Shown here: positions 1 through 6,625 of the stretch, piece by piece | How positions within the stretch are numbered: the first letter of the stretch is position 1 | How the letters are laid out: each line of letters starts with the position of its first letter | Assembly (NCBI GenBank): GCA_030740295.1 | Contig: JASLXP010000260.1 | Span: 1-10,943 of the forward strand | Source of the DNA: Planctomycetota bacterium | Lineage (GTDB): Bacteria; Planctomycetota; PUPC01; JACPCR01 | Direction of reading: 5' to 3' | Length of the DNA stretch: 10,943 nucleotides | Program-made: the position numbers and the translations under genes | The notes under the pieces: generated by a model | Databases searched by the model: none | Seen by the model: the letters and a program-made list of their open reading frames with translations, nothing else | Told to the model about the DNA's origin: nothing

Positions 1-793
1 CCGTGAGAAAGAGGCCGCGTTCCTCAACTACGTGACGATCTACGACAAGGCGTTCAGCGTGGCCGAACTGGAGAAGGCGACAACGGTAGTTGACCGCAAG
101 CCGCTGAAAGGCAAACCGATTATCGATGTGGACTTTGGCAAACTCAAACCCGGTAGCCTCGTCTATAGCATCAGGAACGCGGGTACACTGGGCGGCGAGT
201 TCCGCAGTCCCGATGCGGTGGAAGAGGCTGAAGCGAAAGAGCCCCGGGAGTATGCCCCAACGGTGAAGACCGAGGACGGTGTGCGTGTGGTGGCGTTCGA
301 CGGGGAGGACGACTTCCTGGAATCGGATGAGGTCGCACCGCGGACGATGACCGACAACGAACCGTTCACCTTCGCGGCGTTTGTAAAGCCGGGGCGTAGT
401 CGTGAGCGTCCGGCGCTTCTGACAGTGTCTGAAAAAGCGGGGTTCAGCTACAGCAACGGTGGCATGAAGGTGGAAGGGCTGCGGCGGCAACAGCGTGAGC
501 AGCAGCGGCGCGGGCAGCCCCGTGTGAAGACCGGCCCGTGGGTGCACGTGGCATGTGTTTATGAGGGGACGCGCAAGCCGTCACATATCTACGTGGATGG
601 CAAGCGGGTCGACTCGGTCTACTGGTCGGCATTCTTCGCCAGGCCCGATTATCAGATGAAGATCGGCAATGGTTTTGGCGGCGGGATTGCGAGGATGCGG
701 ATGTGGCGTGGCGTGAAGAGTACCGAAGAGATCGCCAAGATGGCCAAAGCCGCGCATACGAAGGTTGTGGTTGCAGAAGCGAAGAAGGAGTAG
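1..793 (+). CDS. Secreted-type protein, C-terminal part with LamG/concanavalin-like domain (5' truncated)
   Basis: The frame is already open at the first full codon (position 2) and runs to TAG at 791-793, giving 263 visible residues. The gene begins outside the window; the GTG at 32 is an internal valine, not a start. The first residues (FLNYVTIYDKAFSVAEL) look like the closing strand of one LamG-like domain; the LamG domain of the downstream giant gene ends in a similar LDYVRIYSQV. A second LamG-type domain spans about residues 95-255. Its typical stretches are VAFDGEDDFLES, FTFAAFVKP, GPWVHVACVYE, IYVDGKRV and a closing IARMRMWRGVKSTEEIAKM. The tail is short, basic/acidic and carries no anchor. 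LamG domains usually bind glycans or proteins outside the cytoplasm; the ligand is unknown. It may be the end of a third member of the family seen downstream, but the catalytic part is not in view. Confidence 0.85.
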   Translation, partial: REKEAAFLNYVTIYDKAFSVAELEKATTVVDRKPLKGKPIIDVDFGKLKPGSLVYSIRNAGTLGGEFRSPDAVEEAEAKEPREYAPTVKTEDGVRVVAFDGEDDFLESDEVAPRTMTDNEPFTFAAFVKPGRSRERPALLTVSEKAGFSYSNGGMKVEGLRRQQREQQRRGQPRVKTGPWVHVACVYEGTRKPSHIYVDGKRVDSVYWSAFFARPDYQMKIGNGFGGGIARMRMWRGVKSTEEIAKMAKAAHTKVVVAEAKKE

Positions 794-795
794 GG

Positions 796-819
796 CAGGA
801 GTCAGGAGTCAGGAGTCAG
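796..819. repeat. CAGGAGT heptamer array (3 copies plus CAG)
   Basis: Three perfect tandem copies of CAGGAGT at 796-802, 803-809 and 810-816, followed by CAG. The array starts two bases after the TAG stop of the upstream gene. Degenerate copies of the same unit recur at 6428-6452 and, inverted, at 6581-6605, where they bracket a decayed four-helix-bundle gene. Here no such gene remnant is visible, so this looks like a solo copy of the repeat. Confidence 0.85.
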
Positions 820-856
820 AGCTAGTAGTCCAAGACGGATGTGTCTTTACGGATTT

Positions 857-872
857 CAGGGCCAACGGCCTG
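857..872. repeat. REP-like palindrome with CAACG centre
   Basis: Short imperfect hairpin: arm GGGCC (859-863), loop AAC, arm GGCCT (867-871). It shares the C-AAC-G centre with the palindromes at 885-905 and 952-970, so it probably belongs to the same palindrome family that surrounds the transposase gene. Confidence 0.6.
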
Positions 873-884
873 TTCGTTTGCCTA

Positions 885-905
885 GCCCAGTCCAACGGGC
901 TGGGT
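885..905. repeat. REP-like palindrome with CAACG centre
   Basis: Nine-base arms (885-893 and 897-905) around an AAC loop, with G-T wobbles at 891/899 and 885/905. It is a diverged relative of the CCCAGGGC-AAC-GCCCTGGG palindrome at 952-970. It lies outside the mirror-symmetric part of the transposase unit. Confidence 0.65.
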
Positions 906-926
906 ACCTGAACGACACCTCTGGCC

Positions 927-1007
927 GCCCCGAAGGGGCTTAACATATCAGCCCAGGGCAACGCCCTGGGAATGGAGTGAAATAAGTAGACCAGCCCTGA
1001 AAGGGCG
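927..1007 (+). repeat. Left inverted flank of the transposase unit (three palindromes)
   Basis: Palindromes at 927-939 (GCCCCGAAGGGGC), 952-970 (arms CCCAGGGC/GCCCTGGG, loop AAC) and 994-1006 (GCCCTGAAAGGGC). The gap between the outer 927-939 block and the 950-971 block is 10 nt, and between the 950-971 block and the 993-1007 block 21 nt. Both gaps are reproduced exactly in the right flank. Such hairpins are the substrates RAYT proteins bind and cleave in characterised cases; cleavage here is inferred. Confidence 0.8.
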
Positions 1008-1013
1008 AAACAC

Positions 1014-1019
1014 GAGGAG
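1014..1019 (+). promoter_or_regulatory. Ribosome binding site of the transposase gene
   Basis: GAGGAG lies seven bases before ATG 1027. An out-of-frame ATG at 1022 sits only two bases from this site, so the Shine-Dalgarno spacing supports 1027 as the start. Confidence 0.7.
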
Positions 1020-1026
1020 CCATGAA

Positions 1027-1479
1027 ATGCCGCAATCTTTGGTCAAGAACCTGGTTCATTTGGTCTACAGCACAAAGAACCGCAGCCCATGGATACCCAA
1101 AGATGTTCGTGACGGTCTTTATCGCTATCAGGCTGGCATTTTCAAAAAGTGGGATAGCCCAGCTTTGAGTATCGGGGGCACTGATGACCACATCCACGCC
1201 TTATTCTCACTCTCAAAGAATCACGCTCTGAAGAAAGTCATCGAGGAAGTCAAGAAGAGCAGCTCAAAGTGGATGAAGACAGACGGTACTAAATTCAAAC
1301 GCTTTTATTGGCAGAACGGTTATGCCGCGTTCTCCGTGAGCCAATCGAATGTTAAGGAAATCATTAAGTACATCGAAAACCAAGAAGAGCATCATCGTAA
1401 AATGACATTTCAGGATGAACTACGCTCTCTTCTCAGGAAAAACGGAGTGGAATTTGACGAACGGTATCTGTGGGACTGA
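1027..1479 (+). CDS. REP-associated tyrosine transposase (RAYT), IS200-like Y1/HUH family
   Basis: A 150-residue single-domain protein of the Y1 (IS200/IS605 TnpA-like) fold, close to the usual length. It makes single-strand DNA cuts and joins at hairpins through a covalent phosphotyrosine. The HUH metal-binding motif is H55-I-H57 in GGTDDHIHALFSL. The likely catalytic tyrosine is Y115 in the helix KYIENQEEHHRK. The block FYWQNGYAAFSVS (93-105) is typical of the RAYT/TnpA_REP branch. No stop or frameshift interrupts it, so it may be active. Its codons are visibly more AT-rich than those of the giant neighbours, which fits an acquired gene. It is bracketed by inverted palindromes and has no TnpB partner, as expected for RAYTs, which are usually single-copy domesticated genes rather than self-spreading insertion sequences. 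Confidence 0.95.
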   Translation: MPQSLVKNLVHLVYSTKNRSPWIPKDVRDGLYRYQAGIFKKWDSPALSIGGTDDHIHALFSLSKNHALKKVIEEVKKSSSKWMKTDGTKFKRFYWQNGYAAFSVSQSNVKEIIKYIENQEEHHRKMTFQDELRSLLRKNGVEFDERYLWD

Positions 1480-1485
1480 GTGTGA

Positions 1486-1566
1486 CGCCCTTTCAGGGCT
1501 AGTTCTTCGTTAGCCAAATGATCCCAGGGCGTTGCCCTGGGCTGGTATGTTGCGCCCCTTTGGGGC
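1486..1566 (-). repeat. Right inverted flank of the transposase unit (three palindromes)
   Basis: This is the reverse-complement counterpart of 927-1007. Its palindromes are at 1487-1499 (GCCCTTTCAGGGC), 1523-1541 (arms CCCAGGGC/GCCCTGGG, loop GTT) and 1554-1566 (GCCCCTTTGGGGC). It starts seven bases after the transposase stop codon. The palindromes are copied almost perfectly. The 21-nt spacer 1501-1521 has the same length as its left partner 972-992 but essentially no sequence match. The first hairpin could act as a weak transcription barrier, but no T-tract follows it. Confidence 0.8.
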
Positions 1567-1627
1567 AAAAAACTTCAAACGAATTGTGATGCCCTTATTG
1601 GACTACTTCTCTGTTGACCAAAATGTT

Positions 1628-1648
1628 CCCAGGCTTGCGCCCGGGGCT
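1628..1648. repeat. REP-like palindrome
   Basis: Arms CCCAGGC (1628-1634) and GCCCGGG (1639-1645) with one mismatch, loop TTGC, followed by GCTAC. It resembles a diverged CCCAGGGC palindrome and lies outside the symmetric transposase unit, in the leader of the giant gene. Confidence 0.55.
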
Positions 1649-1707
1649 ACATGCTTTCGGGCTGAAGAAATGGCCGTGAAATGTAACATTTTTGATAAGG
1701 CCGATGT

Positions 1708-1724
1708 CCGGAGTTCTGCTCCGG
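1708..1724. repeat. REP-like palindrome upstream of giant gene
   Basis: Perfect six-base arms CCGGAG (1708-1713) and CTCCGG (1719-1724) with a TTCTG loop, followed by GGCTAG. The 3' GGCTA(C/G) context matches the palindrome at 1628-1648, so the two probably belong to one family. The rest of the 1567-1777 gap shows no gene and no promoter I can defend. Confidence 0.55.
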
Positions 1725-1777
1725 GGCTAGATCCGTCAAGCTATTGCAGCGAGCTGTACTCGAAAGGCGAAGACACC

Positions 1778-4700
1778 ATGAATTCTGTTTTCAATTCGCA
1801 ACGCTGCCTGGCCTGGATGCTGATCCTTCCGATGGTACTGGCGACGGCTGTGGCGGAGTACGAGTCGCGCCAGGATCACAAGGAATACGATTTCCACTAT
1901 GACATTCGCTACCCGGGCCGGCTGCGGTCGGATGTCGGGCGTGACAAGGTCACGCAGAAGAACGCGGAGGATCTGAAGGGCTACCATCGTCGCGTGGTCA
2001 AGTGGTGGCCCAAGCGCGGTGTGGACTTCACGCCACTGAAGGACATTCCCGGTGCGCCGCTTCGCACCTGGACGCCGCGGCTTCCGAAAGAGAACATGAC
2101 GGGCACGGTTCTGGACAACTTCCCGAAAGGACCTTTCGAAGCGCACCTGGTCAACTTCCGTGGCATAGGTGACGAGTCGTTGGTAGACGTGAAAGACCCG
2201 ACCAGCTACCGCTGCCCGGCGCCGGTGCTTCGCTTTGCCGACGGGCGCAAGCGCGTGATCCTTGCGGCGGCGCTCTGCGAAGAGGACCGACAGTACCTGA
2301 TGAAGGTCTACCTGAAGGACCGCGCGCGCGTGGACAAGACGCTCCTGCAGGAGGAGTACGAGGTAGCGAACGGCGCCAGGGCCTACCCCGAGGGCGTCGA
2401 GCATCTTTACAAGCGGGCCGGCAGGGTTCGATTCGACACGAAACACGCGTCCATTGTTGTGCCTGCCAAGGCGCCGCTCAACGGCAAGAGCTGGGTAAGG
2501 GAAGATAACCACGCGCAGGTGATGCAGACCATCGCCCACCTGAAGAACCAGATGGAGAGCTACTGGGCATACCATGAGTACTCCGGTGCCATGGTCCGCT
2601 ACTGGGAGCAACCCAAGCTCTACAAGTATTACCCGATATTTGGCCACGGTGGCGGCGGTGGCGGCGGCGGGTACAGCACCTGTTCGCTCGGCGGCCCCAA
2701 TATGGAGGGTGTGTTCCACGAGTGGGGGCACGGCATGATATGTGGCGGGCTGATGTATCCGGGCGGTGGCGAGACTGCAGCCGACGCGCTGCAGATCATG
2801 GCGGATCCCAAGAACATTCACAAGGCATGGGCGCAGGTCATTCGACCGTGGAAGAATCTCTTCCATGGGCAGTACCCCGGTGGCGGCGGCTACGAGATAA
2901 TGGCCGACGATCCCAACTGGGGCTACGCCATTGCGGCGATGACTTCCACGCACGCGTCGCAAGAGGACACGACGCCGATGCATGTCTACGCGCACATGGG
3001 TGTGGAGCGGGGTCTGTGGAAGAAGGGCGAGGGCATTCGTGGCGTCGGCGACATGTTCGGCCAGATCGGTGCGCGGTTCGCGGAGTTCGATTGCCAGCAG
3101 GAGTTCCAGTTCCGGCAGCACTTCGGCTCACCCAACCGCTCGTACCTGATGGCGGTCGATATCGAGGAGGGTCTCTATCGTTGTCCGCCTCGTGAAGCGC
3201 CTGAGCCTTTCGGTGTGAGCATCTCGCGGCTCGTACCCGAGCCGGGCGCAAAGAAGATAACGGTTGATTTCCAGGGCGACTTCGATCCAGAAACGTATTC
3301 CGATTGGCGGGTCTGCATCGTGGCGGTGGAGAAGGATGGCAAGTGCCGCTACACGCCGTTGTGGAACAAGGGCGAGATGTCGATGGATATCAAGGACGGA
3401 GACAAGCGCTTCTGGCTGACAGTCACGGCGACGCCGAAGGCGCTCATGGGCATGAAGTCCAGGGACAGGAAGTTGCCGTGGTCGATCTATGAAGCCGGCT
3501 TCACTTTCAGCTATCCCTACGCTGTGGTACTGAAAGGCTGCAAGCCCGGCTCGCCCTACAGCACGCTGGTGGACAACTATAACATGGCCCTGGCTACGCC
3601 CGGCGATGGAGCAGCGGCCCTGTACAGACCCCGCGAATATCCCAGGAACAACATTTGGGCCTTCGATCTTCCTCCGCGAATGAACAAAGCCGAGCAGGCG
3701 GCGTTAGCGAAGCAGCTTCGCGAGAACGTCATGTTTGCCAACGCGGCCAAGGTCAAGGCGGAGGAGGAGCTTGCGGCGATCGAGAATCCACACAGAGGAG
3801 AGACGTGGTACCACGGCAGAAGGATCAAACGGGCTGCGGTCAATGCCTATCGCGCGAAGCTCTTGTTGGATGATCTGGGAGGCACCGTCCATCCCAACGG
3901 CGGCGGCTGGGTATCGGCCAAATCGCATGCCGATCCGACCGCCTATGTCGGTCCGCATTGCTACGTGCTAGGCGGGGCGAAGGTGTTGGACAACGCACAG
4001 TTGATAGATGGCGCGATTGTCATGGGCGACAGGGTGGTCGTGAAGGACCACGTAAAGCTGAGCGGCAAAGGGGCGCTGATCGGCATTGTCGAGGCGAGCG
4101 GCTTTGCGCGCATCTACTGGCCTGAAATCAACCATCCCAAGCCGGAGACGGCGGCAGCCGACATCAAGGAACTGAAGATTACCGGCATGCCTGATCGCGA
4201 ACGGGCGCCCGGTTTCGTGGCGAATTATGGTTGCCTGTGCCCCGAATCGGTGTTGCTGGAGGATCTGCTGAAGCTACGGCGCGAGGATGGTGCCATGTAT
4301 GGCGCCCACACAGCGCTAAACCAGGTCAACTACAACGGCCGTCTTGTCGGCGCGCCGGGCTTTGATGCCGCGGATGGCGCCGGCGCGTACGTGTTCAATG
4401 GCAAGGACCAGTATGCCGAGCTGTCGCCCGAGGTCGCCGACCTCGGAGAGATCGTTGTCGCCATGCGCGTGAAGCCCGAGTCTCTCGGCAAGGAGCAAGT
4501 GCTGTTCGACTTCGGCGGGGCTCTCGACAACCGTTTCACGCTGGTAATCGGCAAGGACGGCACGCCCGTGTTGACCTGGATCGTCGACGGGAAGATGGCG
4601 ATGGTCGGCGCGTCAGCGAAGTTGAAGGTCGGCCAATGGGCTGAGCTGCGCGTCGAAAGTGACGGCAAATCTGCCGTGGTATATGTCGACAACAAGGAGG

Positions 4701-6427
4701 CGGCACGGGCCAAGACTTCTTTCCGCCCGGCATACGCTTTCCCGCCACACCTCGGTCGCCGCAATTTCGTCATGCGCAGCCGCGATGACAGCCGGCCGAA
4801 TTACATGAAGGGGCAGCTCGACTACGTGCGGATCTATTCGCAGGTGCCGAAGAAGGGCGAAACACTGCCACCGGTTCCGCTGGTCAGTCCCACCAAGGTG
4901 GAGCCGTCGATCTTCGCGAAGCTGGACGCGGCCTATGGTGACCGACCTTACCGGGCCAGCGTCTATGAGGAGCTGGCCCGTCGCTCCGGAGACATGGACA
5001 GGGCCCGCACGTGGAACGACCGACTGTTGCTCCGGAAATACCGGTATGAACTGGGCAGTGACCCGAAGACGATCAAGGAGACTACCGCGTTGCGCGACAA
5101 GTACTACGATCTCGAGGCGCGGTTGGCGGTCGAGCGTTTCCGGCTCTACAAGGAATACCTGGCGAGCCCGGATATCGTGAAGCTGCAGAAGGAGCGGAGA
5201 GATCTCGATAAGAAGATCTCCGAGATCCACAACGGGGAGTTGCGGACGGCTTCCGACGCGCTCAGGAAGAAGCACGACGAGGCGAAGAAGAACGCGCAGG
5301 ACGACACAGCAGACAAGTCGCAGACGCCCGAGCAGAAAGCCTACCGTGCGAAACTGGCGAAGTTCGACGAGGTGATGGCCAAGTTCAACAAGAAGGGTAC
5401 GGAGCAGGGGCAGAAGGTCCGCGATATCGAGAAGGCGACGACTGAGGCTGTTGAGAAGGAAATGGCACAGGTGAAGGAAGCGAGCGCTGAGTTGAAGAAG
5501 AAGGTCGAAGAGCGCGAGAAAGAGCTGAGCGAGAGCGACGGCCCGGTGGCGAAAGTCTTCGCCCCGGCAGTTGCCGAGGTGCGGGCGAAGGTGGACGGGC
5601 TGACGAAGAAGGAGGAACGGACACCGGCGGAGGAAGAGGAGCTGCGAGCCGCCAAGAATGACTTGCGGGAGTTGATCGGCCATGACGGGCGTAGAGGTCG
5701 TCGTTACGACACGCTGATGCTGCACAAGGATCGCGGGCGGCATCCTCCGACAGGCCTGTTCTATCGCGACCTCGAGTTGTCGGCCATGCGCATGAAGCTG
5801 CAGCATCTCGAGCGTTCGGTTAAGGCGGAAGTTGCCGACAGGCTAATGGCCAACGAGGAGTTCATGGCCGCGAAGACCGCTCAATACCGCGCCAGGGAGA
5901 ATCGTCCGGAACGGCCCGAGCCGCCGGAAGGCGAGGAAGCGGCGTCGGATTATCACGAGGCGTACCGCGAGCTGCCTGAATTCAAGAAGAAACAGGCCTT
6001 GGAGCGGCGTCGAAATGACGCCAGGCGCAGCGTCGAGAATGGCTTCGAGCCCTACGCGAACGAGCGGCTCGGCACGCTAGTGCAGAAGGTCGAGAAGGCA
6101 ATGAACGCGTTGAGGACCAGGAACGACGAGAACGCCGAGGCGAGCAACCGGGACGAATTCCACGTTGTGGACGCGACCGGCTACAAGCGCCGTCATTTCA
6201 GCATCCACGACGTGGTGTCGAGAGCGGCCGCCGACCGGCTGGCCGGCGAGAAGGCATCCGATGATATGGGGCAACTGAAGGCAGCGGCAGAGACCCAGGG
6301 CAAGTGGCAGTTGTCCATCGACGATTGGAACACGTATCACAAGCAGGAAGAGGATTTTGAGAACAAGAATCACCGGATCAAGCGGTGGATGAAGAGGATT
6401 AAGCCGTACCGCTATCTCGGCCGGTAG
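1778..6427 (+). CDS. Giant secreted HEWGH gluzincin-like metallopeptidase with beta-helix, LamG and coiled-coil domains
   Basis: A 1549-residue protein. I chose ATG 1778 because it opens a clear signal peptide (CLAWMLILPMVLATAVA, cleavage expected after A26). Upstream in-frame codons from 1532 run through the transposase-flank palindromes and give no leader. The Shine-Dalgarno is weak (AAAGG, 1763-1767). Domains: about 27-600, gluzincin-like zinc peptidase with H314-E-W-G-H318 and candidate third ligand E332 (GGGETAAD), i.e. HEXXH-x13-E. Eight glycines (291-298) and two conserved cysteines flank the site. About 705-783 is a hexapeptide left-handed beta-helix (PTAYVGPHCYVLGGAKVL). About 855-1022 is a LamG-like domain (YVFNGKDQYAEL to QLDYVRIYSQV). 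About 1085-1460 is highly charged helix/coiled coil, and the tail is basic (KRWMKRIKPYRYLGR). No membrane anchor is visible. The role is probably extracellular peptide or glycopeptide cleavage; substrate unknown. The peptidase call rests on the motif alone. Confidence 0.9.
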   Translation: MNSVFNSQRCLAWMLILPMVLATAVAEYESRQDHKEYDFHYDIRYPGRLRSDVGRDKVTQKNAEDLKGYHRRVVKWWPKRGVDFTPLKDIPGAPLRTWTPRLPKENMTGTVLDNFPKGPFEAHLVNFRGIGDESLVDVKDPTSYRCPAPVLRFADGRKRVILAAALCEEDRQYLMKVYLKDRARVDKTLLQEEYEVANGARAYPEGVEHLYKRAGRVRFDTKHASIVVPAKAPLNGKSWVREDNHAQVMQTIAHLKNQMESYWAYHEYSGAMVRYWEQPKLYKYYPIFGHGGGGGGGGYSTCSLGGPNMEGVFHEWGHGMICGGLMYPGGGETAADALQIMADPKNIHKAWAQVIRPWKNLFHGQYPGGGGYEIMADDPNWGYAIAAMTSTHASQEDTTPMHVYAHMGVERGLWKKGEGIRGVGDMFGQIGARFAEFDCQQEFQFRQHFGSPNRSYLMAVDIEEGLYRCPPREAPEPFGVSISRLVPEPGAKKITVDFQGDFDPETYSDWRVCIVAVEKDGKCRYTPLWNKGEMSMDIKDGDKRFWLTVTATPKALMGMKSRDRKLPWSIYEAGFTFSYPYAVVLKGCKPGSPYSTLVDNYNMALATPGDGAAALYRPREYPRNNIWAFDLPPRMNKAEQAALAKQLRENVMFANAAKVKAEEELAAIENPHRGETWYHGRRIKRAAVNAYRAKLLLDDLGGTVHPNGGGWVSAKSHADPTAYVGPHCYVLGGAKVLDNAQLIDGAIVMGDRVVVKDHVKLSGKGALIGIVEASGFARIYWPEINHPKPETAAADIKELKITGMPDRERAPGFVANYGCLCPESVLLEDLLKLRREDGAMYGAHTALNQVNYNGRLVGAPGFDAADGAGAYVFNGKDQYAELSPEVADLGEIVVAMRVKPESLGKEQVLFDFGGALDNRFTLVIGKDGTPVLTWIVDGKMAMVGASAKLKVGQWAELRVESDGKSAVVYVDNKEAARAKTSFRPAYAFPPHLGRRNFVMRSRDDSRPNYMKGQLDYVRIYSQVPKKGETLPPVPLVSPTKVEPSIFAKLDAAYGDRPYRASVYEELARRSGDMDRARTWNDRLLLRKYRYELGSDPKTIKETTALRDKYYDLEARLAVERFRLYKEYLASPDIVKLQKERRDLDKKISEIHNGELRTASDALRKKHDEAKKNAQDDTADKSQTPEQKAYRAKLAKFDEVMAKFNKKGTEQGQKVRDIEKATTEAVEKEMAQVKEASAELKKKVEEREKELSESDGPVAKVFAPAVAEVRAKVDGLTKKEERTPAEEEELRAAKNDLRELIGHDGRRGRRYDTLMLHKDRGRHPPTGLFYRDLELSAMRMKLQHLERSVKAEVADRLMANEEFMAAKTAQYRARENRPERPEPPEGEEAASDYHEAYRELPEFKKKQALERRRNDARRSVENGFEPYANERLGTLVQKVEKAMNALRTRNDENAEASNRDEFHVVDATGYKRRHFSIHDVVSRAAADRLAGEKASDDMGQLKAAAETQGKWQLSIDDWNTYHKQEEDFENKNHRIKRWMKRIKPYRYLGR
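1856..2031 (+). repeat. Segment nearly identical to 7592-7767 (copy 1)
   Basis: This 176-nt stretch encodes the first residues of the mature protein (EYES... to ...GVDFT). It matches 7592-7767 with seven differences by hand count (about 96%), including a 64-nt identical run at 1872-1935/7608-7671. The next 66 nt match at only about 74%. It begins exactly at the predicted signal-peptidase cut. Confidence 0.85.
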
Positions 6428-6452
6428 CAGGGGTCAGGGGGCAGGAGTCAGG
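6428..6452 (+). repeat. Left inverted repeat of degenerate CAGGAGT units
   Basis: A 25-nt sequence starting directly after the TAG stop of the giant gene. It matches the reverse complement of 6581-6605 at 20 of 25 positions. Both are built from the CAGGAGTCAGG unit also found at 796-819. With its partner it delimits a 178-bp element holding a decayed gene. Confidence 0.75.
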
Positions 6453-6459
6453 GGAAGGC

Positions 6460-6599
6460 ATGGCTGTTCGGAATGTAAAGGAGTTGGCCGTATACAAGAG
6501 GTCCTAAGAGAAGTGACAACACTGAACCATGAAATGGGGAAGATGCTCGGATCCATGATCCGGAATCCGGAGAAGTTCTTACTGACTCCTGATTCCTGA
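6460..6599 (+). pseudogene. Remnant of a four-helix-bundle (23S rRNA intervening-sequence type) protein gene
   Basis: ATG 6460 opens MAVRNVKELAVYKRS and then stops at TAA 6505. This matches the well-known N-terminal pattern of the small four-helix-bundle/23S IVP family (…ELxVYKxA…). In another frame, 6522-6599 encodes LNHEMGKMLGSMIRNPEKF followed by LLTPDS and a stop, which resembles the C-terminal helix of the same family (…EIGxMLGSMIxNPEKF). The family is normally about 115-130 residues, so roughly 80 central codons are lost and the ends are frameshifted. The final codons (LLTPDS) are made by the right inverted repeat. The function of these proteins is not known. I recognise the family from memory of its end motifs; no search was possible. 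Confidence 0.7.
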
Positions 6600-6605
6600 C
6601 TCCTG
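6581..6605 (-). repeat. Right inverted repeat of degenerate CAGGAGT units
   Basis: ACTGACTCCTGATTCCTGAC and the next five bases form the inverted partner of 6428-6452 (20 of 25 positions match). It overlaps the last codons and stop of the four-helix-bundle remnant and ends ten bases before the ribosome binding site of the next gene. Confidence 0.75.
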
Positions 6606-6614
6606 GCGCACAAC

Positions 6615-6620
6615 AAGGAG
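6615..6620 (+). promoter_or_regulatory. Ribosome binding site of the FGE-like/gluzincin fusion gene
   Basis: AAGGAG lies five bases before ATG 6626. It is the strongest Shine-Dalgarno seen for the giant genes and fixes the start, which opens directly into a signal peptide. Confidence 0.75.
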
Positions 6621-6625
6621 AAACG

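Larger units (their letters stand above)
927..1566 (+). mobile_element. REP-associated transposase unit with mirror-image palindromic flanks
   Basis: A 640-bp unit in which the transposase gene sits between two inverted flanks, 927-1007 and 1486-1566. From outside to inside each flank has a GCCCC..GGGGC palindrome, then a CCCAGGGC..GCCCTGGG palindrome, then a GCCCT..AGGGC palindrome. The middle one (950-971 versus 1522-1543) is a perfect 22-nt inverted copy, the inner one (993-1007 versus 1486-1500) a perfect 15-nt copy, and the outer one differs at one loop base. RAYT genes flanked by inverted REP palindromes are known from other bacteria. The exact ends of the unit are inferred from where the symmetry stops. 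Confidence 0.75.

Noticed and set aside
32..34. GTG as start of the first gene
   Set aside because: The frame is open upstream to the window edge, and the preceding residues fit the end of a LamG-like domain.
940..1197. Minus-strand open frame of 85 codons over the left transposase flank
   Set aside because: It is made from palindrome sequence and the antisense of the transposase gene, with no recognisable protein.
1487..1499. Rho-independent terminator after the transposase gene
   Set aside because: The hairpin is short, lacks a T-tract, and has an exact inverted copy upstream of the gene, so it is better explained as a flank palindrome.
1690..1735. Possible sigma-70 promoter (TTGATA ... 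TAGAT) before the giant gene
   Set aside because: The -10 match is poor and a REP-like hairpin lies between the boxes; not enough to support a call.
2648..2671. GGC/GGT run as a microsatellite or sequencing artefact
   Set aside because: The second paralogue keeps a seven-glycine run at the same place with different codons, so it is a conserved protein feature.
1736..3121. Minus-strand open frame of 461 codons
   Set aside because: Shadow of the signal peptide and catalytic part of the giant gene. Similar minus frames occur opposite the homologous part of the second copy (7568-8152, 8153-8731), as expected for shared codon bias.
4613..5806. Minus-strand open frame of 397 codons, leucine- and arginine-rich
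   Set aside because: It lies opposite the charged coiled-coil region; GAG/AAG codons read backwards give leucine-rich nonsense.
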